Of a stretch of 35,346 nucleotides of DNA, positions 28,204 to 35,346 are shown piece by piece. The notes below the pieces were generated by a model, which saw only the letters and a list, made by a program, of their open reading frames with translations, made no database searches and was not told the DNA's origin. How positions within the stretch are numbered: the first letter of the stretch is position 1; each line of letters starts with the position of its first letter. Source of the stretch: Oceanospirillum sediminis (GTDB taxonomy: Bacteria > Pseudomonadota > Gammaproteobacteria > Pseudomonadales > Halomonadaceae); the NCBI RefSeq assembly GCF_014164585.1, contig NZ_JACJFM010000049.1, positions 1 through 35,346 of the forward strand, in the 5' to 3' direction. Made by a program: the position numbers and the translations under genes.

Positions 28204-28238
28204 AGCACTATGCTTCAGGTTATAGTGCTTTACCTGAA
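28204..28238 (+). other. Interleaved inverted repeats in the tetR leader
   Basis: AGCACTAT (28204-28211) pairs with ATAGTGCT (28222-28229), and TTCAGGT (28214-28220) pairs with ACCTGAA (28232-28238). The two stems interlock, so they exclude each other as simple hairpins. They end just before the CAGGAG ribosome binding site at 28243-28248. Confidence 0.45.
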
Positions 28239-28253
28239 CACTCAGGAGAATAT

Positions 28254-29006
28254 ATGTCGCCGAGGATTACCAGTCCTGCCACACTGGAAGAGCGTGAAAA
28301 CCATATCCTGCAAGCTACGGCTGATCTGCTGGAAGAGATTGGACCAGGCTCACTAACCGTCGACAAGGTAGTCGCTCGCGTCCCTTACTCTAAAGGCACT
28401 GTGTATAACCACTTTTCCTGCAAAGAAGACTTGTTGGTGGCGCTGAGCACCCATAAACTGGCCGATTTAAAACAACTTTTTATCAGAGCATCTGCTTATA
28501 ATGGTAATGCAAGGGAACGTACTCTTGCGATTCATGTCGCTTACTTTTTGTATGCACTGCAATCTCCGGCTCAGGCTATGGCTATCCTGTATACCAAGAC
28601 ACCAAACCTGGAGAATAAAGCCAGCCCGGAGCGATTGGAAAAACTGCTTGAGTGCGACACAGAACTTCTTGGCATAGGTATAGGCATTCTTGAAGAGGCT
28701 CGCAATAACGGTGATCTGGTTTTAGCCCCTCATATGAACATGCAGCAAATTGCATTTGGCTCATGGGCTATCGCATTTGGAACGATAGCTTTGCTCAGCA
28801 GTATGATAGAACCCTGTCCAATTGCCAGTGGCTTAATACTGGATAAAGAATATTTTAATAACGTTAATGTCATGCTCGATGGTTACGGCCTGAAACCACT
28901 GAGTAGCGAACACAACCCTCAGGCATCAATACGCAAGATTCTGGAAACAATGTTCAACCCTGAGGTAGAAGCACTACAGAAAAAAGGCAGAACTCTGTTT
29001 ATCTGA
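28254..29006 (+). CDS. TetR family transcriptional regulator
   Basis: This 250-aa protein has a TetR-type DNA-binding domain at about residues 12-62. The recognition part reads L-T-V-D-K-V-V-A-R-V-P-Y-S-K-G-T-V-Y-N-H-F, followed by the usual K-E-D-L-L. The C-terminal two-thirds is helical and would hold the ligand pocket. CAGGAG precedes the ATG. Its location between two operator dyads upstream and one downstream, next to an RND transporter, indicates that it represses itself and the transporter operon and responds to a substrate of that system. It may also control the divergent amidohydrolase. A terminator separates it from the transporter, so the latter has its own promoter. Confidence 0.93.
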   Translation: MSPRITSPATLEERENHILQATADLLEEIGPGSLTVDKVVARVPYSKGTVYNHFSCKEDLLVALSTHKLADLKQLFIRASAYNGNARERTLAIHVAYFLYALQSPAQAMAILYTKTPNLENKASPERLEKLLECDTELLGIGIGILEEARNNGDLVLAPHMNMQQIAFGSWAIAFGTIALLSSMIEPCPIASGLILDKEYFNNVNVMLDGYGLKPLSSEHNPQASIRKILETMFNPEVEALQKKGRTLFI

Positions 29007-29020
29007 TAAAAAGAACATCA

Positions 29021-29044
29021 AAAGGCAGCGATTGCTGCCTTTTT
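29021..29044 (+). terminator. Rho-independent terminator of tetR
   Basis: AAAGGCAGC, loop GATT, GCTGCCTTT, then TT; a 9-bp perfect stem 14 bases past the stop. Confidence 0.8.
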
Positions 29045-29057
29045 AACACAATATTAA

Positions 29058-29070
29058 TGACGATTCGTCA
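29058..29070. promoter_or_regulatory. TetR-type operator before the transporter operon
   Basis: TGACGATTCGTCA is identical to the right dyad of the tetR operator pair. It lies 65 bases before the transporter start, between a TTAATG (29054-29059) and TATAAA/GATAAT sequences (29072-29084) that could form the core promoter. Confidence 0.75.
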
Positions 29071-29135
29071 CTATAAAAGATAATACCGATATAACATATA
29101 TTTTGATTAATATTCAGACAAGAGAGGACTGCACC

Positions 29136-31496
29136 ATGTCTGAGCGGCTATTTAACTTTGTGTTAAAACGCCCCCTTATTACACTGATAATCGGCCTGGC
29201 ACTGATTATTACAGCTGCGATGGGGGCATCCAATCTCGTCTTCAAAAGCGATTACAGAGTATTTTTCGGCCCGGAAAATCCTCAGTTACAAGCTTTTGAA
29301 GCCATGCAAAAAGTCTATTCCAAAAGTGATAATGTTGCTTTTGTGATAGCCCCTGAAGACAAGCAGGTCTTCACACCAGAACACCTTGAAGCCATTCGAA
29401 AAATCACTGAAGAATCCTGGCAGGTTCCCTACTCTACCCGCGTTGATTCTGTAACGAATTACCAGTACAGCCATGCTGAAGAAGACGATCTGATTGTTGA
29501 AGATCTGGTTTATGAACCACTGACACTGAATCAGGAACAACTCAGTCATGCAAGAGAGATCGCAACAGGAGACCCATTACTGGAGAAACGCCTGATTTCG
29601 ACTGACGCACACGTTGCCGTTGTCAATGTTACACTTCAGTTTCCCGGGCTCAACCCTGTAGAAGAAGTACCTGCCGTTGCCAGTAAGGTTCGTCAGATCC
29701 GGGAACAGGTCGCTCAGGAGCACCCTGATCTTAATATCATGCTGTCTGGCGTAGCTATGATGAACACCAGTTTTGTTGAGGCGTCACTGGAAGATAATTC
29801 AACACTGGTTCCTCTGATGTTTCTTGTCGTCATCCTGACTATTAGCCTGATGCTGAAGACCATTACCGGCACCTTTGCTACAGTTGTCATTATCATGTCC
29901 AGTATCGTGACTACCATGGGTATTGCTGGCTGGACTGGTTTTTATCTCACAGGCCCGTCAGCCTCTGCACCCACTATCATCCTCACACTGGCAGTAGCAG
30001 ACTGTATCCATATTCTGACCAGCATGTTTTATGAGATGCGCCATGGAGTGAAAAAACAACAAGCTATTCTTGATAGCCTGCGTATTAATCTGAAACCTAT
30101 CTTTCTGACCAGCGCGACGACAGCCATCGGCTTCTTAGCTATGAACTTCTCAGATTCCCCACCATTCCATGATCTGGGGAATATGGTCGCGATGGGCGTT
30201 ATGCTGGCATTTATTTTTTCTGTAACAATCTTTCCGGCTATGCTGACATTGTTGCCAGTGCGGGTGAAGCAAAAAGCAGAGGGAGAATCCGATATGATGC
30301 TATCTCTCAGCGCTTTTGTAATTAACAACCGGCGGACTCTGCTGCCTGCAATGTCTGTAGTACTGATAGCTATCAGCATTTTTGTGCCTAAAAATGAAAT
30401 GAATGACGACTTCGTTAAGTATTTTGATGAAAGCGTCGAATTTCGCCAGGCAACAGACTTTATGCAGGACAACCTGTCAGGCATGACAACAATTGAGGTC
30501 TCCATTGACAGCGGAAAAAGCAGTGGTATTAACGACCCCGCTTTTCTTCAGGTAGTTGAGGACTTCAGTAACTGGATGCGCTCTCAGCCCGAAACAGATC
30601 ATGTTAATAGCATCACAGATATTATTAAGCGCCTTAACCGTAATATGCATGCCGATGATCCTGCATGGTACAAACTGCCTGATAATCAGGAACTGGCTGC
30701 TCAGTATCTTTTACTATATGAAATGTCTTTACCATACGGCCTTGATCTGAATAATCAGCTTAATGTCGACAAATCATCTACCCGCATCACAGTTACACTG
30801 AAAAATCAGACCAGCAATCAGCAACTGGAAACAGAAAAGCGCATGCAGGCCTGGTTTAATGAAAACGCACCACAATATAAAGCTGAGCTGGCCAGCCCAA
30901 CACTGATGTTTGCTCATATTGGCCAGCGTAATATCATCAGCATGATCACCGGAACAGCCATTGCTCTGGTACTTATCTCTCTGGTTCTGGGCTTTGCCCT
31001 TCGCTCTGTTCGCTTTGGCTTTATCAGCTTACTGCCAAATGTACTGCCAGCAACGGTTGCTTTTGGCATATGGGGGCTCACTGTCGGCCAGATAGGCCTG
31101 GGGCTATCTATCGTTGCCAGTATGACTCTGGGCATTGTGGTTGATGATACAGTTCATTTTCTGAGTAAATACCTGCATGCCCGCCGAAGTAAGGGAGCAG
31201 ATACTTACGCAGCAGTAAAATATGCTTTCAGCAGTGTAGGTCGAGCTTTATGGATCACAACGTTTGTTCTGGTTTGCGGCTTTATGGTACTGGCACAATC
31301 AACTTTTAAAATTAATGCCGAAATGGGGCTGATGACAGCGATTACAATTCTGATTGCTCTGATCGTCGACTTCCTGTTCCTGCCACCTTTACTAATGAAA
31401 CTGGACAACGAAAAGTCAGACCCGGCCGGATCATCTGATATTAAAACTGAATCCCAAAAAGGAGTAGCTCATGGCTCTGAACAACCTGCCTCATAA
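29136..31496 (+). CDS. RND/MMPL superfamily transporter
   Basis: This is a 786-aa inner-membrane transporter. One N-terminal helix (about 12-32) and a periplasmic domain of about 190 residues precede a block of helices, and the same arrangement is repeated in the second half, giving about 12 helices as in RND/MMPL proteins. Conserved membrane segments include ILTLAVADCIHILTSM and the second-half counterpart M-T-L-G-I-V-V-D-D-T-V-H-F, with acidic residues of the proton relay. The type resembles HpnN/MMPL-like exporters of lipids or hydrophobic compounds, not AcrB. I chose the ATG at 29136 with AGAGGA upstream; an in-frame TTG at 29103 has no ribosome binding site. No membrane-fusion protein is nearby. 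It overlaps the next gene by 26 bases. Confidence 0.92.
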   Translation: MSERLFNFVLKRPLITLIIGLALIITAAMGASNLVFKSDYRVFFGPENPQLQAFEAMQKVYSKSDNVAFVIAPEDKQVFTPEHLEAIRKITEESWQVPYSTRVDSVTNYQYSHAEEDDLIVEDLVYEPLTLNQEQLSHAREIATGDPLLEKRLISTDAHVAVVNVTLQFPGLNPVEEVPAVASKVRQIREQVAQEHPDLNIMLSGVAMMNTSFVEASLEDNSTLVPLMFLVVILTISLMLKTITGTFATVVIIMSSIVTTMGIAGWTGFYLTGPSASAPTIILTLAVADCIHILTSMFYEMRHGVKKQQAILDSLRINLKPIFLTSATTAIGFLAMNFSDSPPFHDLGNMVAMGVMLAFIFSVTIFPAMLTLLPVRVKQKAEGESDMMLSLSAFVINNRRTLLPAMSVVLIAISIFVPKNEMNDDFVKYFDESVEFRQATDFMQDNLSGMTTIEVSIDSGKSSGINDPAFLQVVEDFSNWMRSQPETDHVNSITDIIKRLNRNMHADDPAWYKLPDNQELAAQYLLLYEMSLPYGLDLNNQLNVDKSSTRITVTLKNQTSNQQLETEKRMQAWFNENAPQYKAELASPTLMFAHIGQRNIISMITGTAIALVLISLVLGFALRSVRFGFISLLPNVLPATVAFGIWGLTVGQIGLGLSIVASMTLGIVVDDTVHFLSKYLHARRSKGADTYAAVKYAFSSVGRALWITTFVLVCGFMVLAQSTFKINAEMGLMTAITILIALIVDFLFLPPLLMKLDNEKSDPAGSSDIKTESQKGVAHGSEQPAS

Positions 31497-32274
31497 ACTG
31501 GCTATCACAGGCCTTAGTGTCAGCCTGCTGGCCAGCCCTTTCGCTCTGGCAGAAACAGCCGAAGAGAAAGGACGTAGCATCATGGAAGAATTTGAACGCC
31601 GTGATACCGGCTGGCGTGATATGCAGGCAGGGATGCAGATGATCCTGCGTAACGCTCAGAGCCAGGAAAGTATCCGCGAAATAAGAATGAAATCCCTCGA
31701 ACAGGAGAATGACGGCGATAAAAGCCTGACCATTTTTGATCAGCCAAGAGATGTAAAAGGTACTGCCTTTCTGAGCTTTTCTCATATTGATCGAGCTGAT
31801 GACCAATGGCTTTATCTTCCTGCCCTCGGCAGGGTGAAGCGCATCTCATCCAGGAATAAATCAGGTCCATTTATGGGATCAGAATTCTCCTATGAGGATA
31901 TGGGCTCTTTTGAAATCGATAAATACACCTATAAGTTTATCGGAGAAGAGCCCTGTGGTGATCTGACCTGCTATGTAGTGGAAAATTATCCGGTAGAAAA
32001 AACCTCAGGCTACAAGCGCCGTATCAGCTGGGTTGATACGAATGAGTACCGTATGCAGAAACTGGACTTTTACGATCGTAAAAACAGCCTGTTAAAAACA
32101 CTTAATTTTGTTAACTACCAGCAATATATCGGCCAGTACTGGCGTGCCGACCGGATGGAAATGACAAACCATCAGAATGGCAAAAGCACAACGCTGGCCT
32201 GGAAAGGCTATCGTTTTCAGGAAGGCCTGAATGAACGCGACTTCAATAAAAATGCACTGAAGCGGGCTCGTTAA
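31471..32274 (+). CDS. Outer membrane lipoprotein-sorting (LolA-like) periplasmic protein
   Basis: This 267-aa protein has a Sec signal peptide with cleavage expected after A-L-A (residue 27). The mature part contains blocks typical of the LolA-like family that accompanies MMPL/RND exporters: D-Q-W-L-Y-L-P-A-L-G-R-V-K-R-I, then S-G-P-F-M-G-S-E-F-S-Y-E-D-M. A Cys pair in C-G-D-L-T-C may form a disulfide. The fold should be an open beta-barrel able to hold a lipid or acyl chain in the periplasm. AAGGAG lies inside the end of the transporter gene and the two frames overlap by 26 bases, which suggests coupled synthesis. It would hand cargo from the transporter to the outer membrane; that is inference. 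Confidence 0.88.
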   Translation: MALNNLPHKLAITGLSVSLLASPFALAETAEEKGRSIMEEFERRDTGWRDMQAGMQMILRNAQSQESIREIRMKSLEQENDGDKSLTIFDQPRDVKGTAFLSFSHIDRADDQWLYLPALGRVKRISSRNKSGPFMGSEFSYEDMGSFEIDKYTYKFIGEEPCGDLTCYVVENYPVEKTSGYKRRISWVDTNEYRMQKLDFYDRKNSLLKTLNFVNYQQYIGQYWRADRMEMTNHQNGKSTTLAWKGYRFQEGLNERDFNKNALKRAR

Positions 32275-32289
32275 TCAGGGAGAGCAGGA

Positions 32290-33516
32290 ATGGCAACACA
32301 ACGATCTGAACGTAATATACGAAAGATCAGTCCTGCTCAGTGGCTTGCCAGTGTGCTATTCAGCACACTGGCAGTACCTGTTCAGGCTGAAGTTGAGTTC
32401 AGCGGAAAGGTTGACCTGGAAGCACGCATATTCACAGAGGACGCATTACGCTCAAATCAGAAAGATAGTAATTTATCTATTCTGTTTGAACCTCAATGGG
32501 TATGGACGAGTGATAATCAGCAGCATCTGGTTCAATTCAAACCTATGCTGAGACTGGACCAGCATGATGATGAACGGACTCACGGAGATATCCGGGAAGC
32601 TTACTGGATTTATGTCAAAGACAATTGGGAAGTTCGGACAGGGTTAAAGAAAGAATTCTGGGGAGTTACGGAATTCCAGCATCTTGTTGATGTCATCAAC
32701 CAGACCGATCTGGTTGAAAATATCAGCGGCGAAGAAAAGCTTGGCCAACCCATGATCAACCTTTCAGTTGCAGCTGATTCAGGCATCTGGGATTTTTATA
32801 TTCTGCCAGGCTTTCGTGAACGGACTTTCTCCGACCCTGAAGGCCGTCTGTCCCTTCCCATTGAAGTCAGCAACTCAGCCCGCTTTGAAAGTTCAGCGAA
32901 AGAAAGACATACAGATCTCGCTATCCGATGGAGTCAGAATTATGACTGGCTGGACCTGACCGCATCTGTCTTTCATGGCACAAACAGGGAACCAGAATTA
33001 CAGATGGTGCAGAGGAACAATGGAGATCTGCAGCTGGTCCCTTACTATGAACAAATGACCCAGTGGGGCACTACAGCACAAGCGATCTGGCTTGACTGGC
33101 TATTCAAACTGGAAGCAATACACCGAAAAACCGACAGAAATAAGTTTTCTGCTCTTCATACAGGCTTTGAATACACCATGTATGGTATTGCAGACAGTGA
33201 TATCGACCTGGGTCTGATTATGGAATACGGCTGGGATGAACGTGGGGAAAAAGCCTCTTCCGTAATGCAGAATGACCTATTCGGGGGGTTGCGGTTTGCA
33301 TTCAATGATGAGGAGGGCACAGAGATCCTTGCCGGACTCGGACACGATATGGACTTCAGCAGCCAGAGTTTCAGTATTGAAGCCAGTCGGAGACTGAATA
33401 ACTACTGGAAAATCAGCGGAGAAGTGCGTTTCTTTGAAAGCGATAACCCGAAGGATTCACTTTATACCATGAGAAAGGATGATTACTTACAGCTGACATT
33501 GAGTCGCTATTTCTGA
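32290..33516 (+). CDS. Putative outer-membrane beta-barrel protein
   Basis: This 408-aa protein has a long signal peptide with cleavage probably after V-Q-A (residue 33). The mature part alternates polar and hydrophobic residues in many short strands with W/Y girdles, and it ends L-T-L-S-R-Y-F, the terminal aromatic expected for BAM-assembled barrels. It resembles the DUF1302-like or other poorly characterised outer-membrane proteins found with LolA-like and RND genes; I cannot name a function. It starts 15 bases after the LolA-like stop, with GGGAG upstream, so the transporter, the periplasmic protein and this barrel form one operon. It could be the outer-membrane exit or acceptor of the system. 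Confidence 0.82.
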   Translation: MATQRSERNIRKISPAQWLASVLFSTLAVPVQAEVEFSGKVDLEARIFTEDALRSNQKDSNLSILFEPQWVWTSDNQQHLVQFKPMLRLDQHDDERTHGDIREAYWIYVKDNWEVRTGLKKEFWGVTEFQHLVDVINQTDLVENISGEEKLGQPMINLSVAADSGIWDFYILPGFRERTFSDPEGRLSLPIEVSNSARFESSAKERHTDLAIRWSQNYDWLDLTASVFHGTNREPELQMVQRNNGDLQLVPYYEQMTQWGTTAQAIWLDWLFKLEAIHRKTDRNKFSALHTGFEYTMYGIADSDIDLGLIMEYGWDERGEKASSVMQNDLFGGLRFAFNDEEGTEILAGLGHDMDFSSQSFSIEASRRLNNYWKISGEVRFFESDNPKDSLYTMRKDDYLQLTLSRYF

Positions 33517-33520
33517 GTCT

Positions 33521-33541
33521 GAGCCAGACTATGTCTGGCTC
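33521..33541 (+). terminator. Hairpin at the end of the transporter operon
   Basis: GAGCCAGAC, loop TAT, GTCTGGCTC: a perfect 9-bp stem 4 bases past the stop. No T-tract follows, so it may be a 3'-end stabiliser or a factor-dependent end point. Confidence 0.5.
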
Positions 33542-33638
33542 TGGAAACTGGCACAGACTAAGAAAATAAACTATGTTTTAAAGTAAGTGTAACGGGCTGT
33601 TTCTGATTACTGATTCCTGCGTTTAAACGGAGGTCTCT

Positions 33639-34121
33639 ATGACTGATGTAACATCTTCCCCGGGAATATCTTCATCTGCTGCAGTGACTTTTGCGAAAAG
33701 TACTGTAACCGGTAACAGTGCTGCTCAACCCTCATCATTTGAAAAAACGGATCAGGGCAGCCTGACACAGAATCAGACCTCAAAGACAGAATCCGAAAAT
33801 ACTACATCCTTTCAGAGCGCATCAGCCTCACCTTTCAGCACAAATCAAACATTCAGAGTTGTAGGCAGTGCACCAGAGTTCCAGGTTATTTCTGCAGGCG
33901 GCAATGTTTATCTGAGCCACAGTAGTGGCTATCTTCTCAGCCTTGCTCCTGGACTGGATAAATCATTTATTCGTTTTAACGATCAGGAATCGCCCCTCAC
34001 AGAAATTGTTGGGGCCGAACCGGACACTCTGCAAAAAAGTCCTGCTATCGCCTACTCTCGATCTGGTACTCCAGAAAGAGAGCTGCTTCCATCTGGAATT
34101 TTTCAGAATTTAACGGCTTGA
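33639..34121 (+). CDS. Unrecognised Ser/Thr-rich protein, paralogue 1
   Basis: I do not recognise a family for this 160-aa protein. Residues 1-68 are low complexity, rich in Ser, Thr, Gln and Ala, with no leucine before residue 42 and no signal peptide or membrane helix. A compact domain follows (about 70-116): T-F-R-V-V-G-S-A-x-x-F, then G-x-N-V-Y-L-x-H, then I-R-F-N-D-Q. It is shared with the next gene. A-Y-S-R-S-G (138-143) also has a counterpart there. GGAGG stands 5 bases before the ATG, so the start is firm. It is 122 bases after the barrel gene on the same strand. The disordered, Ser-rich N-terminus would suit a type III secretion substrate, but nothing else in the window supports that. 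Confidence 0.75.
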   Translation: MTDVTSSPGISSSAAVTFAKSTVTGNSAAQPSSFEKTDQGSLTQNQTSKTESENTTSFQSASASPFSTNQTFRVVGSAPEFQVISAGGNVYLSHSSGYLLSLAPGLDKSFIRFNDQESPLTEIVGAEPDTLQKSPAIAYSRSGTPERELLPSGIFQNLTA

Positions 34122-34272
34122 ATACAGCATTGTTTCTATACATACCTGTACAAATCAAAGTATTTTGTTACTCTGCCGATATAACATACTGAGCAGTATC
34201 ATCTTTTGATAACTATCGCCATGTCGTGATGGATAAAAAGTCAGAGCATAGATGTTGTCAGCGGAGCATCCT

Positions 34273-35067
34273 GTGATTGTAAATAACATAATATCAGATC
34301 TTAACACTCAGCTATCAGGCAGCACACTTTCCCGGCCTGAGCATACAGACGTCAGCACACAAGAAGCTGAGAAAACGGCACAAGTTATGACCACAGAAAC
34401 TGAAGCTAGTACTAGTGACAATGATCAGCACCGGAGCCGGGATAACAAAGAACAACAGGAAAACTATCAGCAAAGCGAAGAGAAAGAGCAAAATATTCAG
34501 CTTTATAAACCTGGAGATACCTTTCGGGTATTAGGTAATGCAGAAGATTTCGAGGTTGTCACTACAGGTAATAATGCATACCTGAAGCATGTTAATGGCG
34601 GCGTCATTGCTTTAAGTGCAAACCTGGAACGCACCTATATTCAGTTCAACAATCAATCAGCCCAGGTAAGTGCCGTACTAAAAGCTAAAATTACTCGTGC
34701 AGTGGAACAACAAGTGAAGAACAGAGAAAAGGAAAACAATACGGCACAAGACTCATCATCAGATAAAATTCAGGTGAATAATCAGAAGAACACTGCAGAA
34801 AACGACCAAAGAGCTTCGTCTCACGATCATACAGATGAAAAACAACAAACACCTATTGCAATCAGTATTTATTCTGCAAACAGCCCCGGCAAAGACATAG
34901 ATGAGGATTTGGTTGATGCTATTAGCTCATCAGTCAGAAGGGATACTCTTGATGATGAACAGACAGAGAACATAACAGAATCAGTGTTAGAAGCAAGCTA
35001 TGACCGAAGTGGCAGTTTACAGAAACACTCAAAAATCGTAACTGAACAGACAAAGATCGAAGCCTGA
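34273..35067 (+). CDS. Unrecognised acidic/Gln-rich protein, paralogue 2
   Basis: This 264-aa protein (271 aa if the ATG at 34252 is used) has no recognised family. The GTG at 34273 has GGAG at ideal spacing, whereas the ATG has none, so I prefer the GTG. In the longer numbering, residues 25-85 are a charged, Gln/Glu/Thr-rich low-complexity stretch. A domain at about 89-135 (T-F-R-V-L-G-N-A-x-D-F...N-A-Y-L-x-H...I-Q-F-N-N-Q) matches the preceding gene at about 20 of 47 positions by eye. A long hydrophilic tail follows, with S-Y-D-R-S-G near the end. There is no signal peptide or membrane segment. It is probably a diverged, extended duplicate of its neighbour. Confidence 0.75.
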   Translation: MIVNNIISDLNTQLSGSTLSRPEHTDVSTQEAEKTAQVMTTETEASTSDNDQHRSRDNKEQQENYQQSEEKEQNIQLYKPGDTFRVLGNAEDFEVVTTGNNAYLKHVNGGVIALSANLERTYIQFNNQSAQVSAVLKAKITRAVEQQVKNREKENNTAQDSSSDKIQVNNQKNTAENDQRASSHDHTDEKQQTPIAISIYSANSPGKDIDEDLVDAISSSVRRDTLDDEQTENITESVLEASYDRSGSLQKHSKIVTEQTKIEA

Positions 35068-35289
35068 TAAGAGATTCTCCCTACCCTCACCTGAGTATGT
35101 TCACCTCCTGAAATTAGCCGTGTCATCCCCCTTGCTCCACTATTGTCTAGCTGTAATATTTTATTAGCTCGAATTTATGTAGTCGGAGTGATATTGCCAG
35201 GATAAATACCCTTTTCTTTTTCCAATCTGTCGATTGACTGGTCTCACTACTGATAGCCTGCACTGTATCAGTCACGGCAGGGGTCAGCC
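35068..35289. other. Intergenic region before the right-edge gene
   Basis: No gene is seen. An inverted repeat, ACTGATA / TATCAGT (35249-35255 and 35266-35272, 10-base spacer), lies just upstream of the partial gene, next to a TTGACT (35235-35240) that could be a -35. Confidence 0.4.
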
Positions 35290-35346
35290 ATGTTCTCCAT
35301 TTCCCGGCCGGACTTTTCTTCATACAACGAAAAAACCCCGGTCATA
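35290..35346 (+). CDS. Start of a gene truncated by the window edge
   Basis: An ATG at 35290 opens a frame that stays open to the end of the window (19 codons, MFSISRPDFSSYNEKTPVI). AGGGG stands 6-7 bases before the ATG, a good ribosome binding site, and there is promoter-like sequence further up. The fragment is too short to assign to a family. It is on the same strand as the two paralogous genes. Confidence 0.45.
   Translation, partial: MFSISRPDFSSYNEKTPVI

Noticed and set aside
28204-28238. Interlocking stems in the tetR leader read as an H-type pseudoknot
   Set aside because: The connecting loops would be only 1-2 bases across 7-8 bp stems, too short for both stems to form together; alternative hairpins are more likely.

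Overview
The window reads as a chromosomal segment of a gammaproteobacterium, most likely of the Oceanospirillales type. The evidence is a nine-gene sdhCDAB-sucAB-lpd-sucCD operon divergent from gltA, gltX followed by tRNA-Ala and tRNA-Glu on the same strand, a PilZ/HD-GYP signalling protein, and balanced base composition. The species-level placement is inference; no rRNA gene is present.

Left part (about 1-9,900): housekeeping and metabolic genes on both strands. These are a DUF938 methyltransferase, a small Mpo1-like membrane protein, an enoyl-CoA hydratase/isomerase, an iron-sulfur class I fumarase, a membrane diguanylate cyclase, and a minus-strand run of trhP (U32 tRNA hydroxylation protein), a UbiA-type prenyltransferase and cysQ. 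A lipoprotein with an internal duplication follows.

Centre (about 9,900-23,000): the TCA-cycle block. sdhC, sdhD, sdhA, sdhB, sucA, sucB, lpd, sucC and sucD run on the minus strand and end in a strong UUCG-loop terminator. gltA is divergent, and both sides have recognisable sigma70 promoters in the shared 370-base control region. Perfect or near-perfect hairpins lie in three of the operon's internal gaps. Together with the fumarase, these genes cover most of the oxidative TCA cycle.

Right-centre (about 23,000-28,100): a PilZ plus HD-GYP protein with an intact c-di-GMP-binding motif but a degenerate phosphodiesterase site; tRNA-Glu and tRNA-Ala with their own promoter; gltX; and a nitrilase-superfamily amidohydrolase.

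Right part (about 28,100-35,346): the most accessory-looking region. A TetR regulator, an RND/MMPL-type transporter, a periplasmic LolA-like protein and an outer-membrane beta-barrel protein form an apparent envelope export module. A 13-base dyad (TGACGA-W-TCGTCA) occurs twice between the amidohydrolase and tetR, as a perfect 17-base inverted pair, and a third time directly before the transporter; this is very probably the TetR operator set. Downstream lie two unrecognised paralogous proteins that share a domain of about 47 residues, and the first codons of another gene that leaves the window. The system most worth following up is this TetR-controlled envelope module with the novel paralogous pair beside it.
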